Source: Eggerthellaceae bacterium (GTDB taxonomy: Bacteria; Actinomycetota; Coriobacteriia; Coriobacteriales; Eggerthellaceae). Taken from it: a stretch of DNA of 11,372 nucleotides. Numbering within the stretch: the stretch's first letter is position 1; each line of letters opens with the position of its first letter. The stretch is taken from NCBI GenBank assembly GCA_017559045.1, contig JAFYTB010000063.1, forward strand, positions 1 to 11,372, in the 5' to 3' direction. The notes beneath the pieces are model-generated. The model saw only the letters and a list, made by a program, of their open reading frames with translations. It searched no databases and was not told the origin of the DNA. The position numbers and the translations under genes are program-made. Shown here piece by piece: positions 4,985 through 11,372 of this stretch.

Positions 4985-7432
4985 CTACATCTTCTCGATA
5001 CCCACGGCGCAGTCGTTGCAAATGGCATTTGCCACGTACTGGTTGTAGTCGCGCATAGACAGGCTGCCGAAGTGTCCCTCGATGAACTCGTCCCTCTGGA
5101 AGCTGCGCGGCACGCCGACAACCTTGCGCGGGTATCCCGCATTGATGACAGCCTTGATGGCAACCTCACCACGGTCGTTGAAGAGCTTCACAACATCTCC
5201 CTCTACGATGCCAAGCTCAGCAGCGTCCTCAGGATTGATCTTCACAACCGGCTCCGGCTCGTATTCCTTTACGTAGTCGCACTCCCACCACTGGGTGTGG
5301 GTGCGGGTCCTCATATGCTCGGAGATGACGTGGTAGGGGTACTTGGCGCGAATCTCGCTGTTGACGTCAGCCTCGAACGCGGGCTCCCAGTAGACGGTCC
5401 TCTCCTTCGAGGGATCCATCTGCCCGTCGTTGTAATACGTCGGAACGGGGTTCTCCTGGTAGAGAACGCCACGGCCGGTTGCGGTGGGGAAAACGCCACC
5501 CTCGGCATGCACGTAAACCTCACCAGGCATGATCCTGACGACCTTCGACTCCTTGAACTGATCGAAGGTGAAGCCGAACGGAGCGGCCATGTCCTCGTCA
5601 ATCCAAATCCTGAAGAACTCCTCGGGGTCCTTACAGGTGAACTCGCCGTAACCCAGGCCCTCGGCGATCAAGTTGAGGATCTCGAAGTCGGACTTGGACT
5701 CGTACAGCGGCTCCGCTGCCTTGTCGTTCCAGTACATGTACGGCGCCTGGCCGTAGGAATTGAAGACTTCCACCTGCTCGAACCAGTGGCACACCGGAAG
5801 CAGGATGTCGGCGTACTTGGCGGTCTCGGTCATGTTGAGGTCAGCCACTGCGATGAAGTCGACCTTCTGGATCCACGTCTCCATGTAGTTACGATCGACG
5901 TTGACCGCCATCGGGTTGGTGTACTGGATGAAGAGGCCCTTGATCTGCTGCGGCGCGCCGGCGTACATACCGGTCTCCATGATCTCGGCGACCACGTTGG
6001 AGGGAATGGACGGTCCCTCACCCTGGCAGAAGTTTCCAGCAGAGTCGACGGGCATCATGGCTCCGACGTAATTGCAAATATGGAACGGCCACAGGGATGC
6101 ATACATGCCACCAGCACCGGACCTGCCCATGTTTCCAGAGACGAAGAGCAGTGCGTACATATCCCAGTAGTTGTAGGTGCCGTTCGAGTAGTGGTCGGCG
6201 CCGAAGAAGGATGCGGTGTAGACGGGGCCCTCCTCGTGGTACACGCGGGCGAGCTCCTCGATGTCCTTGACGGGAACGCCGGTGATCTCGCTGGTACGCT
6301 CGAGGGTGTAGGAGGAAACGGCCTCACGCATAAGATCGAGAACGGTGGACACCTGGATGCCGTTCACCTCAGTGACACCATCCAGCTTCGGAGAAGATGC
6401 CTCGCCGAAGGCGACTGCTGCGCCTGCGCCCTCGTCCCAGACGGCCACAGGGTCGTTGCCCTCAACGGGCTCCACGCCCAGCTCGCTCATCCTGAGGAAC
6501 GTGCCGTCGGACTTCTTGACCAGGAACGGGGCCTCCGTGGAGGCGGCGAGGAAGGCCTCGTCATGCCAGCCCTTGTCGAAGAAGACCTTCATGAGTCCCA
6601 TAGCGAGAGCGCCGTCGGTTGCGGGGTTGATCGGAATGAACCAGTCGGCCTTCGCAGCATTGGCGTTATAGACGGGATCGATGACGATGTACTTCGCACC
6701 TGCATCTCGCGCATCGTAGACGAAGTGAACGAACTGCGGCAGCGAAACCGTGGGGTTGGAACCCCAGCAGACGACGGTCTTGGAGTTGACGAGGTCCGTC
6801 GGCTCATTGCCGGTGCAGTAGAAGCCGGTGCCGCAGGCGCGCATGAATGCCCCGATGTGCGCGCAGTCGAAGTTCATGGAGATGTAGGAGGCGCCGAAGA
6901 CGTTCCTCATGCGTCCATGGTAGGAGTTCATGCCAACGCCAGTCATGCCCTGGTTGCCGGACTGGGTCCACATGGCCATGGCGGTCGGACCGTACTCGTC
7001 CGTGATCGCCTTCCAGTTCTCGACGATGGTGTCGATGGCCTCGTCCCACGTGATTCTCTCGAACTTGCCCTCGCCACGCTCGCCGACGCGCTTCATGGGA
7101 TACTGAAGGCGCTGAGAGCTGTAGATGCGGCCGACATGGGTCACGCCGCGCGAGCAGATGCGGTTGTAGCGGGTATCCGGCAGATCCCTCGCCGAAGTGC
7201 GCACGATTCGGCCGTCTCGAGCGTGAACGTTCAGGAAGCATCCGCCAGAGCAGTTACCGCGACATGCGCCGGCGAAGATCTCGTCCGGGCACTCGGCCGG
7301 CGCGGGATCAACCTGCTGCTTGTCGTCGTCCTTGGGGGTGCAGCCCGCCAGCGCGCCAGCCGCCGTGAAGGCGGCGACGCCCTTGATGAAGCTCCTGCGC
7401 GAGAATCCGCGCGGATTCGTTGCTTCGGTCAT
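4985..7432 (-). CDS. Tat-exported DMSO-reductase-family molybdopterin oxidoreductase, catalytic subunit (substrate unknown)
   Basis: This 815-residue protein opens with a twin-arginine signal (SRRSFIK, 11-17), a hydrophobic stretch, and LAGC with Cys31, a possible lipobox. An iron-sulphur motif C57-x3-C61-x3-C65-x27-C93 follows; the CSRG after the last Cys has the Arg typical of DmsA-type enzymes. The Mo-bis-PGD domain begins with YPMKRVGERGEGKFERITW (111-129), which is very DmsA-like. Around the metal-ligand site the sequence is SMNFDCAHIG (185-194). Asp189 or Cys190 falls where DMSO/TMAO reductases carry Ser. CWGSNP (222-227) and TNPMAVN (505-511) are cofactor-contact regions, and the C-terminal dinucleotide-binding domain is about 700-815. 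It probably reduces a terminal electron acceptor outside the membrane. Sulfoxide, N-oxide, sulphur-oxyanion or aromatic dehydroxylation substrates all remain possible. GAGAGGAG precedes the ATG, and the Tat signal fixes the start. Confidence 0.95.
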   Translation of the reverse strand: MTEATNPRGFSRRSFIKGVAAFTAAGALAGCTPKDDDKQQVDPAPAECPDEIFAGACRGNCSGGCFLNVHARDGRIVRTSARDLPDTRYNRICSRGVTHVGRIYSSQRLQYPMKRVGERGEGKFERITWDEAIDTIVENWKAITDEYGPTAMAMWTQSGNQGMTGVGMNSYHGRMRNVFGASYISMNFDCAHIGAFMRACGTGFYCTGNEPTDLVNSKTVVCWGSNPTVSLPQFVHFVYDARDAGAKYIVIDPVYNANAAKADWFIPINPATDGALAMGLMKVFFDKGWHDEAFLAASTEAPFLVKKSDGTFLRMSELGVEPVEGNDPVAVWDEGAGAAVAFGEASSPKLDGVTEVNGIQVSTVLDLMREAVSSYTLERTSEITGVPVKDIEELARVYHEEGPVYTASFFGADHYSNGTYNYWDMYALLFVSGNMGRSGAGGMYASLWPFHICNYVGAMMPVDSAGNFCQGEGPSIPSNVVAEIMETGMYAGAPQQIKGLFIQYTNPMAVNVDRNYMETWIQKVDFIAVADLNMTETAKYADILLPVCHWFEQVEVFNSYGQAPYMYWNDKAAEPLYESKSDFEILNLIAEGLGYGEFTCKDPEEFFRIWIDEDMAAPFGFTFDQFKESKVVRIMPGEVYVHAEGGVFPTATGRGVLYQENPVPTYYNDGQMDPSKERTVYWEPAFEADVNSEIRAKYPYHVISEHMRTRTHTQWWECDYVKEYEPEPVVKINPEDAAELGIVEGDVVKLFNDRGEVAIKAVINAGYPRKVVGVPRSFQRDEFIEGHFGSLSMRDYNQYVANAICNDCAVGIEKM

Positions 7433-7575
7433 GCGATTCTCCTCTCCAATTCCCTCTTGTCTGAAAGGCTTCGCCCCAGCGGGCCAAGGAAGACCGGGTT
7501 ATCGAGCAGATGCCGGGCGAAGGCAGGCGGAAGGGGGTCCGCCACACGGAAGCAACACTAGGCGCACAGGGCGCC
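7433..7575 (-). other. Long untranslated leader of the molybdoenzyme operon with predicted secondary structure
   Basis: If transcription begins just after the -10 element near 7582-7587, the leader is about 140 nt. Within it the minus strand can form a compact hairpin GGCGGA/TCCGCC (plus-strand 7526-7531 and 7538-7543) and a wider 8-bp stem (7469-7476 with 7515-7522) enclosing about 38 nt. The last 20 nt are purine-rich and include the ribosome-binding site. It could be a regulatory RNA, but it does not match any riboswitch I recognise, including the molybdenum-cofactor RNA motif as far as I can judge by eye. Confidence 0.35.
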
Positions 7576-7581
7576 GATAGC

Positions 7582-7643
7582 CATATACAGGACATAACCT
7601 TTTGATGAACTTTCTCATAACCTACGCTTAATATCCGATTAAC
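7582..7643 (-). promoter_or_regulatory. Promoter of the molybdoenzyme operon with a five-site, 11-bp-phased operator array
   Basis: On the minus strand five GTTA-like hexamers appear in order: GTTAAT (7638-7643), ATTAAG (7627-7632), GTTATG (7616-7621), GTTCAT (7605-7610) and GTTATG (7593-7598). Their first bases are 11, 11, 11 and 12 bp apart. Two copies share the longer sequence AGGTTATG. A TATATG (7582-7587) follows as the -10 candidate; GTTCAT is placed 17 nt upstream of it and is a poor -35, which suggests an activator-dependent promoter. OmpR/PhoB-family regulators bind tandem direct repeats one helical turn apart, overlapping or next to the -35. The regulator encoded just upstream is the natural candidate. 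Binding itself is inferred. Confidence 0.65.
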
Positions 7644-7674
7644 AGCGCAGGTCATCTGATGTTTTTGCGGCCCG

Positions 7675-8382
7675 CTAGCGTCCGTTCCAGAACTTGTAGC
7701 CCACGCCCTGGACGGTGAGCAGGTACCTCGGCTCGGAGGGATTCTCCTCGATCTTCTTGCGAATCTTGCGGACCATCACGGTGATGCTGTTGCTCTTGGA
7801 ATCCGTCTCACCTGCTCCCCAGAGACCCTCCTGGATCTGGGCAACGGTGAAGACCCTTCCGGGGCTTCCGGCCAGCAGGGCGACTATCTCGAACTCCTTG
7901 GCAGTGAGGTGAGCCTGGGTTCCGTTTACGTAGACGCAATAGTCGTCGAGGCAGATCTCGAGATCGCCAACCTGCACGGTCCCCGTCTGCCTACCGGCCT
8001 GAGCCGTCTCGAAATCGCGCTGGACGCGACGCATGCAGGCCTCGATGCGCAGCACGAGCTCGGCGGGATCGAAGGGCTTGGTGATGTAGTCGTCTCCACC
8101 GGCGCGGAAGCCGATGGTCTTGTCGACGATGTCGGTCTTGCCCGAAAGGAAGATGACCGGAATGAGGCTTCCCTCCGCGCGCAGACGTGCGCACAAGTCG
8201 AAGCCGTTGGCGTCGGGAAGCATCACGTCGAGGATGAGCAGGTCGGGGTTCTCCTGGGCCATCATGGCCATTCCCGACTCGCCGTCCATCGCTCCGCAGA
8301 ACGAGTAGCCGCCGCGCTCGAGAACCTTGGCGATCACCGCGTGCAGCGCGGCGTCGTCGTCTATCAGCATGACCTTATTCAT
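7675..8382 (-). CDS. OmpR/PhoB-family DNA-binding response regulator
   Basis: This 235-residue protein has a receiver domain (about 1-120): acidic pocket Asp8-Asp9-Asp10, phospho-acceptor Asp52 (LILDVMLP), Ser80 in FLSGK, and Lys102 in ITKPF. A winged-helix DNA-binding domain follows (about 135-232), with LTAKEFEIVALL, VFTVAQIQEGLWG, the recognition helix around SNSITVMVRKIRKKI, and the wing TVQGVGYKF. Its ATG overlaps the sensor kinase stop in an ATGA arrangement (8379-8382), so the two are translationally coupled partners. GAGGGGG upstream is the ribosome-binding site. It should be phosphorylated by that kinase and probably activates the molybdoenzyme promoter, whose repeat array begins 31 bp past its stop codon. 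No terminator is visible after it, so readthrough into the reductase genes is possible. Confidence 0.95.
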   Translation of the reverse strand: MNKVMLIDDDAALHAVIAKVLERGGYSFCGAMDGESGMAMMAQENPDLLILDVMLPDANGFDLCARLRAEGSLIPVIFLSGKTDIVDKTIGFRAGGDDYITKPFDPAELVLRIEACMRRVQRDFETAQAGRQTGTVQVGDLEICLDDYCVYVNGTQAHLTAKEFEIVALLAGSPGRVFTVAQIQEGLWGAGETDSKSNSITVMVRKIRKKIEENPSEPRYLLTVQGVGYKFWNGR

Positions 8383-10085
8383 GATATGGCCCCCTCGTAA
8401 TCGTCTTCCACGGCAAGGTCTTTGGGTATCCTCACCGTAAACGTCGAACCCACGCCCAGCTCGCTCTCGAGGGCGATGGAGAATCCCTGCGCCTCCACGT
8501 AGTCCTTAACGAGCGCGAGTCCCAGGCCGTTTCCTCCGTACCTGCGCCTGGACGAGATGTCCACCTGCACGAACTTGTCGAAAATGCGGCGCTGGTCCTC
8601 GGGGGCGATGCCGATGCCGTTGTCGGCCACGCTCATGAGAACGTCGCCGGTTCCCTCCTCCAGCGTGATGCCGAGCCTCACCGCGCCGCCTTCAGGCGTG
8701 AACTTCACCGCGTTGCCGGCCAGGTTCTCCAACAGGCGACCCGTCTTCTCGAAATCGCCCAGCACGAGCGGCACATCTGCCGCGACGTGCGTGCGGAAAT
8801 TAACTCCGGAGCGCTTCGCGATGGGCTTCACGGTGTTGCGCACCGCAAGCGCCACGTCCCCTAGGTCCATGAGCTCGCTCGCCACGGTGGTCATGCCCGC
8901 ATCGGAGCGCGCCACATCGAGCATGTTGTTGATCATGCCCAACAGGTTGCGGGAACTGGAGAGAACCTCAGACCAGGCAGCTCGACTCTCCTCTTCCTCG
9001 GGGGTCGGACGGACTTCGAGACGCTTGTCGCAGTCCTCGATGGCCATATGCGCGAGCGCGATCACCGTCGTGAGCGGAGTGCGCATCTCGTGGTTAACCA
9101 TCGAGAGCAGGTCGGATTTGAGCTCGGACTCCTTCGCAAGCTCCGCGGAAAGCCTCTCGAGGCTGTCTCGCTGCCGTTCGAGCTCGGCGTTGGCGGCCTT
9201 GAGATCGCGCGTGCGGTCGGCCACCTGGTCCTCGAGGTTCTCGTACACGCCGCGCAGCTCCTCCGCCATGTCGTTGAATCCCACGATGAGGTCGGCGACC
9301 TCTCGGGAAGCACCGCCCTCATGAACGAACACCTCAAGGCTTCTCTCGCCCATCTCTCCGAACGCATCGCTCATGCGCTCCAAAGGCCTTAGCACGAAGC
9401 TGCGCGTCACCCAGTAGACCACCGTGCCGATAACGAGCGTAAGAACGAGGAAGAAGCCCGCATCGAGCACGAGGTTGCCGATCGCAGCCTCGCGCTGCTG
9501 GTCGAGCGGAATGACGATGCTGATGGCGCCGCCGACCGAGTCGAGCGTCCAGCCCTCCTTGGGATATCCCGTAATGTCGATCTCTCCCACCGGCTCGCCG
9601 TGACACTCGAGACAGCTTCGATCGACCTCGAGCGCCTGCAGATAGCGGAAGCGCTCCTCGCCCGCAAACTCGGCGACGCCGTAGTATTCGGTCACACTTG
9701 AGTTCTCATTGAACGCGGTGAGCGCCTCGGTCTCGAAGGCATCGGGCCGATCCTGGTAGCTTCGCGGCTCGAAGTTGGTGTAGCGGATGGTGTAGTCGTT
9801 GTTGTACGAGAAGATGGCGCCCACAGACTTGCCCACGATGGAGCAGTGCAGTCCCTTGAAGTCGTAGTCGCCGTCGGAGGAGGTGTTGATCACCTTCTGC
9901 TGGTTGTCCATGAACTGCCACACGGCGTCCATCTCGCGCGCGAAGGTGCGCGCCTCCTCGAGCAGAGCCTCCTCGGCCTGGTTCTGCTGCGATACATAGT
10001 CAAAGGCGACGAACAACGCGAAGGTAACGAGGAACACAGCCGTTAGCGTAGCCAAGTAAATTCGCTTCAGGCTGATCCTTTTCAT
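8379..10085 (-). CDS. Membrane sensor histidine kinase with a haem c-binding (DUF3365/Tll0287-like) extracytoplasmic domain
   Basis: Numbered from ATG 10085, this is a 568-residue protein. It has a membrane segment (about 10-29), an extracytoplasmic domain (30-202) ending in C158-L-E-C161-H162 followed by GEPVG, a second membrane segment (about 203-225), a HAMP-like linker (226-280), a coiled coil (about 275-325), and HisKA with phospho-acceptor His332 in MVNHEMRTPL. The ATPase domain has an N-box NLAGNAVKFTP (454-464), DNGIGI (488-493), FDKF and GGNGLGLALV (517-526). The CxxCH motif with its layout matches DUF3365-type domains, which carry covalent haem c, so it may sense redox state, oxygen, NO or another haem ligand. 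A GTG start at 10217 would add 44 basic residues, but the promoter at 10130-10159 places transcription start downstream of it, and MKRISLKRI gives a normal start to the first membrane helix. Confidence 0.93.
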   Translation of the reverse strand: MKRISLKRIYLATLTAVFLVTFALFVAFDYVSQQNQAEEALLEEARTFAREMDAVWQFMDNQQKVINTSSDGDYDFKGLHCSIVGKSVGAIFSYNNDYTIRYTNFEPRSYQDRPDAFETEALTAFNENSSVTEYYGVAEFAGEERFRYLQALEVDRSCLECHGEPVGEIDITGYPKEGWTLDSVGGAISIVIPLDQQREAAIGNLVLDAGFFLVLTLVIGTVVYWVTRSFVLRPLERMSDAFGEMGERSLEVFVHEGGASREVADLIVGFNDMAEELRGVYENLEDQVADRTRDLKAANAELERQRDSLERLSAELAKESELKSDLLSMVNHEMRTPLTTVIALAHMAIEDCDKRLEVRPTPEEEESRAAWSEVLSSSRNLLGMINNMLDVARSDAGMTTVASELMDLGDVALAVRNTVKPIAKRSGVNFRTHVAADVPLVLGDFEKTGRLLENLAGNAVKFTPEGGAVRLGITLEEGTGDVLMSVADNGIGIAPEDQRRIFDKFVQVDISSRRRYGGNGLGLALVKDYVEAQGFSIALESELGVGSTFTVRIPKDLAVEDDYEGAIS

Positions 10086-10123
10086 GCGCTTCCGGTTCCT
10101 TCTCTGTCGCTCGGCATTGCTGG

Positions 10124-10159
10124 AGCGTGACTTTAACGCTAAAAGCGTCCTTTTGTCAA
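10124..10159 (-). promoter_or_regulatory. Promoter of the sensor kinase-regulator operon, with repeats around the -10
   Basis: On the minus strand a perfect -35 TTGACA (10154-10159) is followed after 18 nt by TAAAGT (10130-10135; 4/6 to TATAAT). Transcription would start near 10123, about 38 nt before the ATG at 10085. The pentamer AGCGT occurs at plus-strand 10124-10128 and 10144-10148, with its complement ACGCT at 10136-10140. The first and third of these form an inverted repeat exactly bracketing the -10. This could be an operator, but the repeat unit is short. Confidence 0.55.
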
Positions 10160-10274
10160 AACGCCCAAAGCCCCGAGAGGCGGTTGCATGCACATGTGAT
10201 CGAGGTGCAGAATGCACGTCGCGATAGAGAGCCCCGGCGATTACCTCGAAGCCAAGCCGGCAAATAGCACTCGT

Positions 10275-11108
10275 TTACGAGCGAACATGCCTGCCGCGAG
10301 CCGAAGATCGCTCAGCAGACATCCTTGCCGGAGCTTCAGCTGCCTGAGCATACGACTGGGCATAGGCCTGCTGAGAAGCCGCACGGGAAACAACGCGATC
10401 AGATGCGTAGTCTTGACGGTCGGATCGAGCCTGAGAGCCGTGATCAGCCGCCATGGAGGCACGGTGATCAACCTGCGCACGGGATCGCTGCTCTGCAGCC
10501 ACGCGCTGATCCGCATGGGCATGCGAGGCCGCCCCCATGTGCTGCTCGGAACGCGAGCGTCGCACCTGCGAAGGCTGGGCAGCTTGAGCGGACTGTGCGT
10601 ATCGCTGCTGCACATGCTGCTCGGCATAAGCACGCTGGTCGATCGGCATTCGCGATCCAACCTGCTGGGAAGCCACACGGCCCTGAGCCTGCGCCGGACG
10701 AGCCTGCGCAGCGGCGGCGCGACGACGCTGCTCTGCCTCAACCGAAGCCTGCTGCCTCACTGGCATACCGGAAGCCGTCTGCTGAGCCTGCGGACGAGGG
10801 GCAACCTGACCCTGAGCACGAGACTGCACCTGCTGGGGCTGGCGCGGAGCCTGAGCGCCCTGATGAGACACAGGCATGCCCGACGGGGTCGTCTGCGCGG
10901 GAGCAGCAGCCGGACGCGGCCTGTTGCGCTTATCCATGACCATCTGCATTTCGGCGACTTTTCGGCGCTCAGCCTCAAGTCCATCCACCACGCCACGCAT
11001 GCGGCGATCAATGGACATCAGCCAGATCACGAGCATCAAAACTGCAATGGCAAGAACCACCAATGCGATGGTCAGCAACGCATAAGGCGACGACATGAAC
11101 TCACTCAT
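10275..11108 (-). CDS. Single-pass membrane protein with a long Gln/Ala/Arg-rich, low-complexity tail
   Basis: This 277-residue protein has one membrane helix near its start (about 10-31), a charged helical stretch (32-62, RRMRGVVDGLEAERRKVAEM), then about 210 residues dominated by Gln, Ala, Arg and Ser. The tail contains three related motifs, SGMPV (76-80), SGMPV (113-117) and SRMPI (152-156), spaced 37 and 39 residues apart. The topology is probably N-terminus out, with the basic tail in the cytoplasm, since SIDRRMRG after the helix is positive. It starts inside the end of the upstream GHKL gene (8-nt overlap, ATGAGTGA), so the two are co-translated and may act together. I recognise no family. 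The high Arg/Gln content suggests a disordered tail binding nucleic acid or membrane-associated partners, but this is speculation. Confidence 0.8.
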   Translation of the reverse strand: MSEFMSSPYALLTIALVVLAIAVLMLVIWLMSIDRRMRGVVDGLEAERRKVAEMQMVMDKRNRPRPAAAPAQTTPSGMPVSHQGAQAPRQPQQVQSRAQGQVAPRPQAQQTASGMPVRQQASVEAEQRRRAAAAQARPAQAQGRVASQQVGSRMPIDQRAYAEQHVQQRYAQSAQAAQPSQVRRSRSEQHMGAASHAHADQRVAAEQRSRAQVDHRASMAADHGSQARSDRQDYASDRVVSRAASQQAYAQSYAQAAEAPARMSAERSSARGRHVRS

Positions 11109-11372
11109 GACGCAGCTCCTCTCGCTCGCCCTGCTTGATCAGATCGACCAGCTCGGCCTGCAGACCTGCGCCGCCCTTGTGGACGAGGTCACCACCCACA
11201 CGCTCGGGCCTCTCCCCTGCAGCCTTCTCGGATGCAGCCGAAGCGGCAGCCGCATTCTCGACGGCCTTTTCCTCCTGATACTGGCGTGCACAACCGGGGA
11301 ACAGCAGGGTCACCTTGGTGCCCTTGCCAAGCTCGCTTTCGAAATCCATGCGCGCTTCATCGCCGAAGAAGC
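11101..11372 (-). CDS. C-terminal part of a GHKL-type ATPase (histidine-kinase-like), cut by the window edge
   Basis: The frame enters from the right edge and ends at TGA 11101-11103, giving about 90 residues. It begins FFGDEARMDFESELGKGTKV and continues TLLFPGC, the usual last strands of a HATPase_c domain, where S-x-x-G-x-G-T-x-V-x-L-x-F-P follows the G2 box. After this comes a tail of about 60 residues rich in Ala and Glu (EKAVENAAAASAASEKAAGE) ending in LVDLIKQGEREELRHE, which histidine kinases usually lack. A sensor kinase is most likely, with an anti-sigma-type ATPase as the alternative. The ATP-binding and catalytic His motifs are outside the window. It overlaps the next gene by 8 nt. 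Confidence 0.75.
   Translation of the reverse strand, partial: FFGDEARMDFESELGKGTKVTLLFPGCARQYQEEKAVENAAAASAASEKAAGERPERVGGDLVHKGGAGLQAELVDLIKQGEREELRHE

Noticed and set aside
3681..5048. Plus-strand reading frame of 455 codons across the chaperone and ferredoxin genes
   Set aside because: It runs through the intercistronic hairpin and opposite two genes with clear family motifs. It has no recognisable domain of its own.
5072..7561. Open plus-strand reading frame of 829 codons antisense to the molybdoenzyme gene
   Set aside because: It mirrors the codon bias of a well-supported GC-rich gene. Its translation is Val/Leu/Gly/Asp/His-rich with no recognisable domain, and the opposite strand encodes a complete, motif-rich enzyme.
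10086..10217. Upstream GTG start adding 44 residues to the sensor kinase
   Set aside because: It lies upstream of the proposed promoter start, would put a basic segment before the first membrane helix, and the ATG at 10085 gives a standard N-terminus.
10212..11138. Plus-strand reading frame of 308 codons opposite the Gln-rich membrane protein
   Set aside because: Its composition (Leu/Arg/Ser/His repeats) is what the complement of Gln/Ala/Arg codons produces. The minus-strand frame has a membrane helix, a coupled start and a plausible neighbour.
1..11372. CRISPR arrays, insertion sequences, phage genes or toxin-antitoxin pairs
   Set aside because: No regularly spaced identical repeats, transposase or integrase motifs, or small toxin-antitoxin gene pairs could be seen on either strand.

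Overview
The window looks like a high-GC Actinobacterium, most likely of the Coriobacteriia (an Eggerthellaceae-type anaerobe). This is inferred from the GC-rich codon use, a Ser/Thr kinase fused to a multi-pass membrane domain, and a Tat-exported molybdoenzyme operon with its own two-component system. No species call can be made without a database search.

Left part (1-2511). A C-terminal receiver-domain fragment runs off the left edge. It is followed on the same strand by a membrane-fused Ser/Thr protein kinase whose short leader folds into a nested hairpin over the ribosome-binding region. The kinase converges on a class II tRNA-Leu(CAG) gene on the minus strand, and a perfect palindromic terminator between them can serve both.

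Central part (2683-10159, all minus strand). This is one respiratory and regulatory module. In transcription order it contains a sensor histidine kinase whose extracytoplasmic domain carries a CxxCH haem c motif, an OmpR/PhoB-type response regulator overlapping it by 4 nt, a 242-nt regulatory gap, a Tat-dependent DMSO-reductase-family molybdopterin oxidoreductase, a four-cluster DmsB-like ferredoxin subunit, a TorD/DmsD-type maturation chaperone, and a ferric-reductase-like (MsrQ/YedZ-like) haem b membrane protein. A long hairpin with a short T-run closes the operon. The likely electron path is quinol, haem b membrane protein, [4Fe-4S] subunit, molybdoenzyme, then an unknown exported-side substrate.

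The most notable signal is in the gap before the catalytic gene: five GTTA-like hexamers spaced 11, 11, 11 and 12 bp apart. This is the architecture expected for tandem binding of an OmpR/PhoB-family regulator, and the regulator gene ends only 31 bp away. Together these suggest a haem-sensing two-component system that switches on a dedicated reductase. The sequence does not reveal the substrate. The metal-ligand region has Asp-Cys where DMSO/TMAO reductases have their Ser.

Right part (10275-11372, minus strand). The C-terminus of a GHKL-type ATPase runs off the right edge. It overlaps by 8 nt a single-pass membrane protein with a long Gln/Ala/Arg-rich tail containing three spaced S-(G/R)-M-P-(V/I) motifs.
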